A stretch of 64,000 nt of DNA from Hymenobacter sp. UV11 (GTDB taxonomy: Bacteria > Bacteroidota > Bacteroidia > Cytophagales > Hymenobacteraceae): positions 124,001 through 188,000 of the forward strand of contig NZ_SRII01000008.1 in the NCBI RefSeq assembly GCF_004684095.1, in the 5' to 3' direction. Below, in pieces: positions 8,178 to 14,980 of the stretch. The position numbers and the translations under genes were made by a program. The stretch's first letter is position 1. Every line of letters starts with the position of its first letter. The notes beneath the pieces are model-generated. The model saw nothing but the letters and a program-made list of their open reading frames with translations, did not search any database and was not told the DNA's origin.

Positions 8178-8960
8178 ATGAATACCGTTCGCCCCAAAAA
8201 ACACCTCGGCCAGCACTTCCTCGCCGACCCCAACATTGCCCGCCGCATCGTGGAGAGCCTGCGCCTGCCCGACGGACTCGGGGAGGTGCTCGAAATCGGC
8301 CCCGGTATGGGCGTGCTCACGCAGTATTTGCTCGAAAACAAGGCTTACCAGACCAGCGTGGTCGAGATTGATACGGAGTCGGTGGCCTACCTCACGGCGC
8401 ACTACCCGGCGCTGGCGCCGCGCATCTACGCCACCGATTTTCTGAAGCAGGATTTGGGGCAGCTATTTCCCGATAAGCTACTGGCCATTATTGGCAATTT
8501 TCCCTACAACATCAGCACCCAGATATTTTTCCAGGTATTGGCCCAGCGCCACCAGGTGCGCGAAGTAGTAGGTATGCTGCAAAAGGAAGTGGCCGAGCGC
8601 CTGGCCGAACCGCCCGGCTCCAAAACCTACGGCATCCTGAGCGTGCTCTTGCAGGCTTACTACGACATTGAATACCTATTTACGGTGCCGGCCCACGTGT
8701 TTGTGCCGCCGCCCAAGGTCGAGTCGGCCGTGGTGCGCCTCACCCGCAACGCTACCGAGAAGCTGGACTGCGACGAGAAGCTGTTTTTCCGGGTTGTGAA
8801 GCAGGCCTTCTCAACCCGCCGCAAAACCCTGCGCAACGCCTTGAAACCCCTGGGCTTGTCGAGCGAGGCGATGGCGGGCGAGCTGTTCGACAAGCGCGCC
8901 GAGCAGCTGGGGGTAGGCGACTTCGTGCTGCTGACGAATTTGGTAACAGCGGCGGGGTAG
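8178..8960 (+). CDS. rsmA: 16S rRNA (adenine1518/1519-N6)-dimethyltransferase
   Basis: 260 residues, normal for RsmA/KsgA, which dimethylates two adenines in the 3' hairpin of 16S rRNA during small-subunit maturation. Motifs: KKHLGQHFLADP at the N-terminus, EIGPGMGVLTQYLL (SAM motif I), IIGNFPYNIS (the NxxY-type catalytic motif IV), FVPPPKVESAVVRL and the C-terminal helical domain with AFSTRRKTLRN. The upstream open frame runs into the inverted repeat, so the ATG at 8178 just before NTVRPKKHLGQHF is the start. Confidence 0.96.
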   Translation: MNTVRPKKHLGQHFLADPNIARRIVESLRLPDGLGEVLEIGPGMGVLTQYLLENKAYQTSVVEIDTESVAYLTAHYPALAPRIYATDFLKQDLGQLFPDKLLAIIGNFPYNISTQIFFQVLAQRHQVREVVGMLQKEVAERLAEPPGSKTYGILSVLLQAYYDIEYLFTVPAHVFVPPPKVESAVVRLTRNATEKLDCDEKLFFRVVKQAFSTRRKTLRNALKPLGLSSEAMAGELFDKRAEQLGVGDFVLLTNLVTAAG

Positions 8961-8980
8961 GGCTTAATCCTTGGTAGCTC

Positions 8981-9586
8981 ATGGCGAAGTTGTGGCTGAT
9001 TATCGTGCTTCTGATGGGGCTAAGTGGCCCGGCGCAGAAAGCGCCATGGTTCAGCGGACTCATCGTGTACCACAATGAGTTTCGCAATGCGGCGGGTGAG
9101 GTAGTAGAAAGCCGCGTGGGCGCGCGGGACTTGTTCTATATCCAGGGCAGCAATTATAAGCTCTGCGACAGCACGAAGCGGGTGCGGGAGCTCTACCTCG
9201 GTAAAACCCACACGCACCAGATGATGCAGGATGGCAAGGTTACCATCACCAGCGACACGGCCACCCACCAGCCGCAAGTGAGCGCCATTTACCTGCCCAC
9301 CACGACCGTTATCCTGGGCCATCCGTGCCACGCCGTGCAGCTGGTGCACGGCGCGGTGGCCAGCATCATCTACTACTCGCCCGAGGTGCGGGTCAATCCT
9401 AAGGGCTTCAGCAAATCGCCGTTTGGGTACTGGTACGCCCTGCTGAAAGCCACCAACGGCGCCCTACCCCTGCGCACCATCAGCGTATACTCGGCCCACG
9501 GCTACACCGCCACCAGCGAAGCCACCGCCGTGCAGCCTATGCCGCTGACGGACCAAGATTTTACATTTGCCGCCCCACCGCGGTAG
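8981..9586 (+). CDS. Secreted hypothetical protein (GLPGLI/DUF4412-like)
   Basis: 201 residues. MAKLWLIIVLLMGLSGPAQ is a signal peptide. The remainder looks like a beta-rich periplasmic domain, with alternating strands such as GLIVYHNEFRNA, YKLCDSTKRV and TTTVILGHPCHAVQLVHG, then SKSPFGYWYALLKATNG. The general layout recalls Bacteroidota GLPGLI or DUF4412-type proteins, but I cannot confirm a family. It begins 20 bases after rsmA and is followed 11 bases later by a 2-hydroxyacid dehydrogenase, so the three may be co-transcribed. Confidence 0.7.
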   Translation: MAKLWLIIVLLMGLSGPAQKAPWFSGLIVYHNEFRNAAGEVVESRVGARDLFYIQGSNYKLCDSTKRVRELYLGKTHTHQMMQDGKVTITSDTATHQPQVSAIYLPTTTVILGHPCHAVQLVHGAVASIIYYSPEVRVNPKGFSKSPFGYWYALLKATNGALPLRTISVYSAHGYTATSEATAVQPMPLTDQDFTFAAPPR

Positions 9587-9597
9587 CTTTTTTAGCG

Positions 9598-10542
9598 ATG
9601 AACCTCTGCCTGATAATTGACGACATGCACCCCTCGCTCTTGCCCATGCTGCACAGCATCGGCGTCGAGGGCGACTACCAGCCCAAGCTGCTCGCTGCCG
9701 ACGTGCCCGCCGCGCTCGCCGCCCGGCCCTACACCGGCCTTATGGTGCGCAGCAAAATGCGCGTCACGGCCCCGCTGCTGGCTCACGGCCCGCACCTGCG
9801 CTACGTGGCCCGTGCCGGCGCCGGCATCGATAATATCGACGTGGACGCTTTGGCCGCCGCGGGCGTCACGCTCGTGAATGCGCCCGAGGGCAACCGCGAC
9901 GCGGTGGGCGAATTTGCGGTGGGCCAGCTGCTGGCCCTGCTGCGCCACACCGTAACGGCCGATGCCGAGGTGCGCCGCGCCGAGTGGCACCGCGAGGCCA
10001 ACCGCGGCGAGGAGTTGGACACCAAAACCGTGGGCCTGCTCGGCTACGGCCACATGGGTAGGGCCTTTGCCCGGCGCCTACGCGGCTTCGGCTGCACCGT
10101 GCTGGCGCATGATAACGACCCCGCCATGGCCACCGACGGCCACGCCGAGCTGGTGCCGCTGGCCGAGCTGCAAGCCCGCGCCGAGGTACTAAGCCTGCAC
10201 ATTCCATACTCGGCCGCCAATCATGAGTTTGTGAATGACGCGTTTCTGGACGCATTCCAGCACCGCATCTGGCTGATGAATACGGCCCGTGGCGAAGTGG
10301 TGGACCAAGCCGCCCTGGTGGCGCGGCTGCAAAGCGGCCTGGTGCGCGGCGCTGCCCTCGACGTGCTTGCTAACGAGAAGCTCGCCACCCTTACCCCCTC
10401 GCAGCAGGCCAGCTTCGACTACCTGCGCCAGGCGCCCAACGTGGTGCTCTCGCCCCACATCGGCGGCTGGACGCACCAGAGCTACCAGCGCATCAACGAG
10501 GTGCTGACCGAAAAAATTGAGCGGCTGGGGCTGGGCCTTTAG
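9598..10542 (+). CDS. D-isomer-specific 2-hydroxyacid dehydrogenase (SerA-like)
   Basis: 314 residues with the catalytic/NAD two-domain layout. AGAGIDNIDVDALAAAGV is the conserved linker motif, GLLGYGHMGRAFARRL the NAD Rossmann loop, NTARGEVVD carries the catalytic Arg, DVLANEK the catalytic Glu, and SPHIGGWTHQS the catalytic His. The sequence looks most like short phosphoglycerate dehydrogenases of serine biosynthesis that lack the ACT domain. In Bacteroidota such a gene is often next to serC; no serC is visible in this window, so the exact substrate is uncertain. Confidence 0.88.
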   Translation: MNLCLIIDDMHPSLLPMLHSIGVEGDYQPKLLAADVPAALAARPYTGLMVRSKMRVTAPLLAHGPHLRYVARAGAGIDNIDVDALAAAGVTLVNAPEGNRDAVGEFAVGQLLALLRHTVTADAEVRRAEWHREANRGEELDTKTVGLLGYGHMGRAFARRLRGFGCTVLAHDNDPAMATDGHAELVPLAELQARAEVLSLHIPYSAANHEFVNDAFLDAFQHRIWLMNTARGEVVDQAALVARLQSGLVRGAALDVLANEKLATLTPSQQASFDYLRQAPNVVLSPHIGGWTHQSYQRINEVLTEKIERLGLGL

Positions 10543-10550
10543 CTTGATTT

Positions 10551-10641
10551 TGTCATGGCGAGCAAAGCGAAGCAATTGCACGAGCACGACCTCGTTCGGG
10601 TATCGTTTTGGTGCGATTGCTTCGTGTTGCTCGCCATGACA
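10551..10641. repeat. Intergenic inverted repeat, family B
   Basis: The left arm TGTCATGGCGAGCAAAGCGA pairs with the right arm that ends GTTGCTCGCCATGACA. It follows the dehydrogenase stop codon by nine bases. The TGTCAT-GCGAGC vocabulary links it to the copies at 28628, 30941 and 40488. It probably stops transcription before the greA promoter. Confidence 0.82.
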
Positions 10642-10686
10642 GACGACCTCCACCAGGAACCGGAAACTAAGAACGGCGAACCTGTG

Positions 10687-10694
10687 TATCTTTG
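10687..10694 (+). promoter_or_regulatory. greA promoter, -7 element TATCTTTG
   Basis: TATCTTTG is an exact TAnnTTTG match 96 bases before the greA ATG. Transcription should start near 10699-10701, only about ten bases before the terminator-like hairpin described next. No TTG is visible at the expected -33 distance. Confidence 0.6.
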
Positions 10695-10708
10695 TCGCAC
10701 CGACGAGG

Positions 10709-10750
10709 GAGAACGGCTGGCCAGTGTGCCAGCCGTTCTCTTTCTTTTTT
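10709..10750 (+). terminator. Intrinsic terminator inside the greA leader
   Basis: A perfect 12-bp stem GAGAACGGCTGG/CCAGCCGTTCTC (10709-10720, 10729-10740) with an 8-base loop is followed by TTTCTTTTTT. Because it lies after the TATCTTTG promoter box and before greA, RNA starting there should often end here, yielding a roughly 50-base RNA. It could alternatively serve read-through from the upstream dehydrogenase. Confidence 0.75.
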
Positions 10751-10789
10751 ACCTGACCCACCCGCTACGCGAAAACAGTCCTGAATCTT

Positions 10790-11263
10790 ATGGCTACTAT
10801 CAATTATTACACCGCCGAGGGCCTGCAAAAGCTGAAAGACGAACTCCAGGACCTTAAAGTCCGGGGGCGTGCGAAGGCGGCCGAAGACCTGCGCGAAGCC
10901 CGCGACAAAGGCGACCTGAGCGAGAACGCCGAATACGACGCCGCCAAGGATGCCCAAGGCCTGCTAGAGCTGAAAATCTCGAAGCTCGAAGAAGTGCTGG
11001 GCAACGGCCGCATCATCGACGAGACGAATATGGATTTCACCAAAGTGCTCATTATGAGTAAGGTGAAGCTGAAAAATCTGAAAAATAACATGGTGCTCGA
11101 CTACCTGCTGGTAGCCGAAGAAGAAGCTAACCTGGCCGCCGGCAAAATCTCGGTGAAGTCGCCCATCGGCAAGGGCTTGCTGGGCAAGTCGGCCGGCGAT
11201 GTGGCCGAAATCACGGTGCCCGCCGGTAAGCTTCAGTTCGAGATTCTCGAAGTAGGCCGCTAG
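10790..11263 (+). CDS. greA: Transcription elongation factor GreA
   Basis: 157 residues, the usual GreA length. The N-terminal coiled coil includes EGLQKLKDELQDLK and the hallmark tip AREKGDLSENAEYDAAKDAQ-like sequence, here RDKGDLSENAEYDAAKDAQ, with the acidic residues that coordinate Mg in backtracked RNA polymerase to stimulate RNA cleavage. The C-terminal FKBP-like domain has VKSPIGKGLLGKSAGDVAEI. All functional residues are present. The gene has its own promoter with a leader terminator, and a strong terminator after the stop, so it is a single-gene unit. Confidence 0.97.
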   Translation: MATINYYTAEGLQKLKDELQDLKVRGRAKAAEDLREARDKGDLSENAEYDAAKDAQGLLELKISKLEEVLGNGRIIDETNMDFTKVLIMSKVKLKNLKNNMVLDYLLVAEEEANLAAGKISVKSPIGKGLLGKSAGDVAEITVPAGKLQFEILEVGR

Positions 11264-11268
11264 CCAGC

Positions 11269-11388
11269 GTAGGGTAAGCGTTAGCTTGTCGCAGTTTGTA
11301 AGAAAGGCGAGCCGGTTTCGGCTCGCCTTTCTGCGTTTTTCGCGTTCTTTGCAAGGTGCCACTCCTGGCAAGCTAAAGCTTACCCTAC
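11269..11388. terminator. greA terminator nested in a larger inverted repeat
   Basis: The inner stem AGAAAGGCGAGCC/GGCTCGCCTTTCT (11301-11332) followed by GCGTTTTT is a good intrinsic terminator for greA. It is nested in outer arms GTAGGGTAAGCGTTAGCTTG (11269-11288) and the complement ending at 11388, with one mismatch. The right outer arm stops only six bases before the HIT-protein ATG. Confidence 0.75.
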
Positions 11389-11394
11389 ACGTCT

Positions 11395-12240
11395 ATGCCT
11401 TCTATTTTCTCGCGCATCGTTTCGGGCGAGCTGCCCGCCTTCAAGGTGGCCGAAGATGCCGACCACCTGGCTTTTCTCGACATCACGCCGCTGGTCGAAG
11501 GCCACACACTGGTGATTCCAAAGCGGGAAATCGACTATATTTTCGACATGACGCCCCAGGCGCTGGCGGCCCTGCACGTGTTTGCCCAGCGCGTGGCCAA
11601 GAGCGTGCAGGCGGCCGTGCCGTGCAAGCGCATCGGCGTGGCCGTAATTGGGCTGGAGGTGCCGCACGCCCACATTCACCTCATTCCGATGAATAAGGTG
11701 AGCGATATGAACTTCGCCAACCCCAAAATCAAGGTGGCCGATGACCGGATGCGCGAGCTGGCCACCGCCATAGCCGCTCAGGTGCCGGGGGGTAGCGGCC
11801 TACCCACTGCCGCCGCTGTGGCCCCGGCCGCCGCGCCCGCTGACCCCAACGATGCCACCCTGGCCCAGCTCCAGAAGCTGACCCAGGGCCTCAACTTCAT
11901 CAGCGAATCGGATGCGCCGCTCGAAGCCGTGAGCTACGCCGCCCCCACCGGCGACCTGCCCAATGCCCAACTGCTGCAACTAGTGGGCGAGCCCGCCGAC
12001 GCGAAAGTGGAGAAGGTGGAGCTGACCCAATTCTTGAGCAACCACACCGCCGACAACGGCGTGACCGGTAGCGTGGCCACCGCCAACCGCTTCAAAGCCT
12101 TGCAGATGTACCTCAAGCAGGAGCTCGATGGTGTGCAGGTCTACCGCGTGGGCAGCGGCGCGCAAACCCACGCCTATGCCCTCGGCCGCGACGTGGCCGG
12201 CCGCCTGGCCGGCTTCAAAACGGTAGTGACGGCGACGTAG
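11395..12240 (+). CDS. HIT-family protein fused to a NuiA-like nuclease inhibitor domain
   Basis: 281 residues in two parts. Residues 1-125 are a HIT (histidine triad) nucleotide hydrolase: FSRIVSGELPAFKVAED, then VEGHTLVIPKREIDY and the catalytic triad VPHAHIHLIP at 90-98. After an Ala/Pro linker (131-152), residues 155-281 match the NuiA/PF07924 pattern: GLNFISESDAPLEAVSY at the start, and QVYRVGSG...YALGRDVAGRLAGFKTVVTAT at the end, closely parallel to the Anabaena NucA inhibitor. No signal peptide is present, so it is cytosolic. HIT-NuiA fusion is unusual as far as I know. A NucA-like nuclease is encoded 2.7 kb downstream. Confidence 0.85.
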   Translation: MPSIFSRIVSGELPAFKVAEDADHLAFLDITPLVEGHTLVIPKREIDYIFDMTPQALAALHVFAQRVAKSVQAAVPCKRIGVAVIGLEVPHAHIHLIPMNKVSDMNFANPKIKVADDRMRELATAIAAQVPGGSGLPTAAAVAPAAAPADPNDATLAQLQKLTQGLNFISESDAPLEAVSYAAPTGDLPNAQLLQLVGEPADAKVEKVELTQFLSNHTADNGVTGSVATANRFKALQMYLKQELDGVQVYRVGSGAQTHAYALGRDVAGRLAGFKTVVTAT

Positions 12241-12243
12241 CAC

Positions 12244-12349
12244 AGTAGCGCGAGCTTTCCAGTTCGTGCGCGAGCGCCAGCCAGCACCGCGCGTTGCGAA
12301 CGACGATGCTCGCTGGCGCTCGCGCACGAACTGGAAAGCTCGCGCTACT
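12244..12349. repeat. Intergenic inverted repeat, family C
   Basis: The left arm AGTAGCGCGAGCTTTCCAGT is matched by the right arm ending ACTGGAAAGCTCGCGCTACT, with arms of about 38 bases. Its sequence differs from families A and B. It lies four bases after the HIT-NuiA stop and 55 bases before the M28 peptidase. Confidence 0.85.
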
Positions 12350-12403
12350 TTGTGAAAGCGACTTGAAGCGTAATAGGCGTGGTAAATAGTTAAAATTTGA
12401 TTG

Positions 12404-14041
12404 ATGAATAAATTTATTTTTGCCGCTGGCCTGCTGCTTGCCCAAACTAGCCTAGCCCAACAAACCATCGACCCGGCCGCCCTGGCCGTCCTACCCACCG
12501 TGCAGCCCGCTGCCCTCGAAGCGCACGTGCGCTACCTGGCCGACGACCGCCTGCGCGGCCGCCTGCCCGGCACGCCCGGCTACCAGCTGGCCGTGGACTA
12601 CGTGACGAGCCAGCTCAAGCAAAACGGCGTGCAGCCGGCCGGCGACAAGGGCACCTATACCCAAAAAGTGCGCCTGCGCCGCGCCTTTGTGGAGGTGGGC
12701 GCCACGGCCAGCTACCAGCCGGTGGGCGGGGAGGCCCAGCCGCTGGCGGTGGGGTCGGCCATTTCTTTTTATCCCAATCCCGGCCAGCCGGTGGTGGCCG
12801 TGGCCAAGGCGCCACTGGTGTTTGCCGGCTACGGCATTTCGGCGCCCGAGCTGAAGTACGACGACTACGCCAACCTCGATACCAGGGGTAGGGTGGTAGT
12901 CATCACGCGGCAGGCGCCGAAGCAGTTTGCTGATAATGAGCGGCAGTACTTCACCGACCTGCGCACGGTGCTCGAAAACGCCGCCCGTCACGGCGCGGTG
13001 GGTGTGCTGCTGGCCGCCGCCCACGCTGATGCCCGGCTTCCTGAGTTTCCGAAGGGGGTAGTGAGCGCGATGGGTTCCGATGGCCAGGTGGCGGTGTCGC
13101 GCAGCTACGCGGCGGGGGCTACGCAGCTGGTGGGCAGCATCAGCCCGGCCACGCTGCAGCAGCTGTTTGCTGGCGCGGCCCGCGATACGGGGCAGGTGCT
13201 GAGTGCCTTGCGCGACGGTAAAGCAGCCTCCCTACCCCTGCCCAGCCGCCTGAGCGCCCGCTACGCCAGCCGCTATCAGGACGTGGACAGCTACAACGTG
13301 GTGGGCCGGCTCACCGGCTCCGACTCTAAGCTCCGGAGCGAATACGTGGTGCACAGCGCCCACCTCGACCACCTGGGGGTAGGGCCGGCCATCAACGGCG
13401 ATTCGATTTTCAACGGCGCGCACGACAACGCTACCGGCGTGTCCAGCGTGCTCGAAATCAGCAAGCTCTACGCCGGCCTGAAGGGGAGGCCCCGGCGCTC
13501 CATCCTGTTTGTGCTGGTGACGGGCGAGGAAATGGGCCTGCTGGGCTCGGCCTATTTCGCTAAGTTTCCGACCGTGCCCAAGAGCGCGCTGGTGGCCGAT
13601 ATCAATACCGATATGCCCACCATCATTGCGCCGCTGCTGGCCGTGGTGCCGCTCGGGGCCGACCACTCGTCGCTCCTGCAGCCGGTGCGGGCGGCGGCCG
13701 ATTACTTGAAGCTGACTATCGAGCCCGACCCCGAGCCCACGCAAAACCGCTTCATCCGCAGCGACCAGTACAGCTTCGTGGTGCAGGGCGTGCCGGCGCT
13801 GCACATCAAGTACGGCAACAAAACTGCCGACGGCAAAAACAACCTCAGCGAGACGGTGCAAGCGTGGCGCGCCCTCACCTACCACAAGCCGCAGGACAAT
13901 TTCGAGGGCGGCACCTTCGACTGGACGGCCGGCGCGCAGTACGCGCGGCTCAACTTCCTCATCGGCTACCAGGTGGCGCAGGCTACGGCGCGGCCGACGT
14001 GGAATAAGGGCGACTTTTTCGGGGTGCGGTTTGGGAAGTAA
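12404..14041 (+). CDS. Secreted M28 family zinc peptidase with PA domain
   Basis: About 545 residues starting with the signal peptide MNKFIFAAGLLLAQTSLAQ. A protease-associated insert lies around residues 125-250 (LVFAGYGISAPELKYDDY). The M28 catalytic part has SAHLDHLG (zinc His/Asp), NGAHDNATGVSSVLE (bridging Asp), LVTGEEMGLLGS (general-base Glu and zinc Glu), DINTDMP and a late HIKYG, the usual five-ligand set. It is probably an exported aminopeptidase. A TTG one codon earlier is less likely than this ATG. Confidence 0.92.
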   Translation: MNKFIFAAGLLLAQTSLAQQTIDPAALAVLPTVQPAALEAHVRYLADDRLRGRLPGTPGYQLAVDYVTSQLKQNGVQPAGDKGTYTQKVRLRRAFVEVGATASYQPVGGEAQPLAVGSAISFYPNPGQPVVAVAKAPLVFAGYGISAPELKYDDYANLDTRGRVVVITRQAPKQFADNERQYFTDLRTVLENAARHGAVGVLLAAAHADARLPEFPKGVVSAMGSDGQVAVSRSYAAGATQLVGSISPATLQQLFAGAARDTGQVLSALRDGKAASLPLPSRLSARYASRYQDVDSYNVVGRLTGSDSKLRSEYVVHSAHLDHLGVGPAINGDSIFNGAHDNATGVSSVLEISKLYAGLKGRPRRSILFVLVTGEEMGLLGSAYFAKFPTVPKSALVADINTDMPTIIAPLLAVVPLGADHSSLLQPVRAAADYLKLTIEPDPEPTQNRFIRSDQYSFVVQGVPALHIKYGNKTADGKNNLSETVQAWRALTYHKPQDNFEGGTFDWTAGAQYARLNFLIGYQVAQATARPTWNKGDFFGVRFGK

Positions 14042-14050
14042 GAGCCAAAG

Positions 14051-14121
14051 CCAAGCGCGTATGCAACGCGCTTGGGGAAGGGAAGTCTATGTAAAAGCCA
14101 GGGCACAAGGGCCTTGGCTTT
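14051..14121. terminator. Two consecutive hairpins after the M28 peptidase gene
   Basis: CCAAGCGCGT/ACGCGCTTGG (14051-14075, 5-base loop) is followed by AAAAGCCAGGG/CCTTGGCTTTT (14093-14121). They occupy the gap between the M28 stop and the next gene and probably end its transcript. Confidence 0.6.
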
Positions 14122-14137
14122 TGCATGTTTCCCCGCT

Positions 14138-14980
14138 ATGTTGCGCCTCATTTTCCTCGGCTGGCTACTCGTGCAAGCCACCTGCTCCTGGGCCATTAAG
14201 CCACTGGCGGCTTGGTGGGCCCAGCCCGATACACTGGGTTTAAGCTACCAAAACCTGACCCTGACCACGCCCGACTACGCGCAGCTAGCTTCGTGGCTAG
14301 TGGAACCGCTGGCCGGCGTGCCCGACCAGCACACCACGATGGTGGTGGCGAGCGGCGATTGGGGCAACATGTCGTACAGCCTCTACCAGGCGCAGGTGCT
14401 GGCGTCGGGCGGCTACCGGGTGCTGTTGTTTGATTACCGGGGCTTTGGGCACAGCTCGGCCTTCGCCATCGACCGCGACCATCTGTATTATGAAGAGTTT
14501 GCCACCGACTTGCGAACGGCTCTGGCCGAGGCCCGGCGGCGCAGCCCGCACCAGCGCGTAGGTATTGTCGGCTTCTCCATGGGGACGCTGCTGGGGGCCA
14601 AAGTAGCGGCCGCCACCCGTTGCGATTTTTTGATAACCGATGGCTATGTGGGCAACCTCCAGGGAATAGTGGCCTACCAGCTGGCGGCTCACCAGCGCCA
14701 TACCAACCTGCCCTCCGAGGCAGCCACCTACAACCCCCTCAACCCGAAGGTGAACTGCCCCTGGCTGTTTATTGGGCGTACCGAAGACCCGCAAACGCCC
14801 ATTGCCGACTCGCTAGCGGCCGTGCGGGCGGCGCGCCCCTCCCAAAACCGCCAGCTACTGGCCGTGCAGTGCGGCCACTTGGGGGCGATGGAAAAATTAA
14901 CCGAAAAAGCCTACGGTGATGCCTACGTGCGGGTAGTAAGTCAATTTCTGGCCGGCCAGAAAGTTGCCGGTAACGGCTAG
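14138..14980 (+). CDS. Exported alpha/beta hydrolase
   Basis: About 280 residues. MLRLIFLGWLLVQATCSWA is a signal sequence or membrane anchor. The alpha/beta-hydrolase core shows VLLFDYRGFGHSSAF (oxyanion region), VGIVGFSMGTLLGAKVA with the nucleophile motif GFSMG, a late acid strand WLFIGRTEDPQTP and the His in VQCGHLGAMEKL. Similar to BEM46/YfhR-type proteins; the substrate is unknown. I chose the ATG at 14138 because upstream sequence holds the hairpins. Its TAG overlaps the TAG of the convergent nuclease gene by sharing CTAG. Confidence 0.82.
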   Translation: MLRLIFLGWLLVQATCSWAIKPLAAWWAQPDTLGLSYQNLTLTTPDYAQLASWLVEPLAGVPDQHTTMVVASGDWGNMSYSLYQAQVLASGGYRVLLFDYRGFGHSSAFAIDRDHLYYEEFATDLRTALAEARRRSPHQRVGIVGFSMGTLLGAKVAAATRCDFLITDGYVGNLQGIVAYQLAAHQRHTNLPSEAATYNPLNPKVNCPWLFIGRTEDPQTPIADSLAAVRAARPSQNRQLLAVQCGHLGAMEKLTEKAYGDAYVRVVSQFLAGQKVAGNG

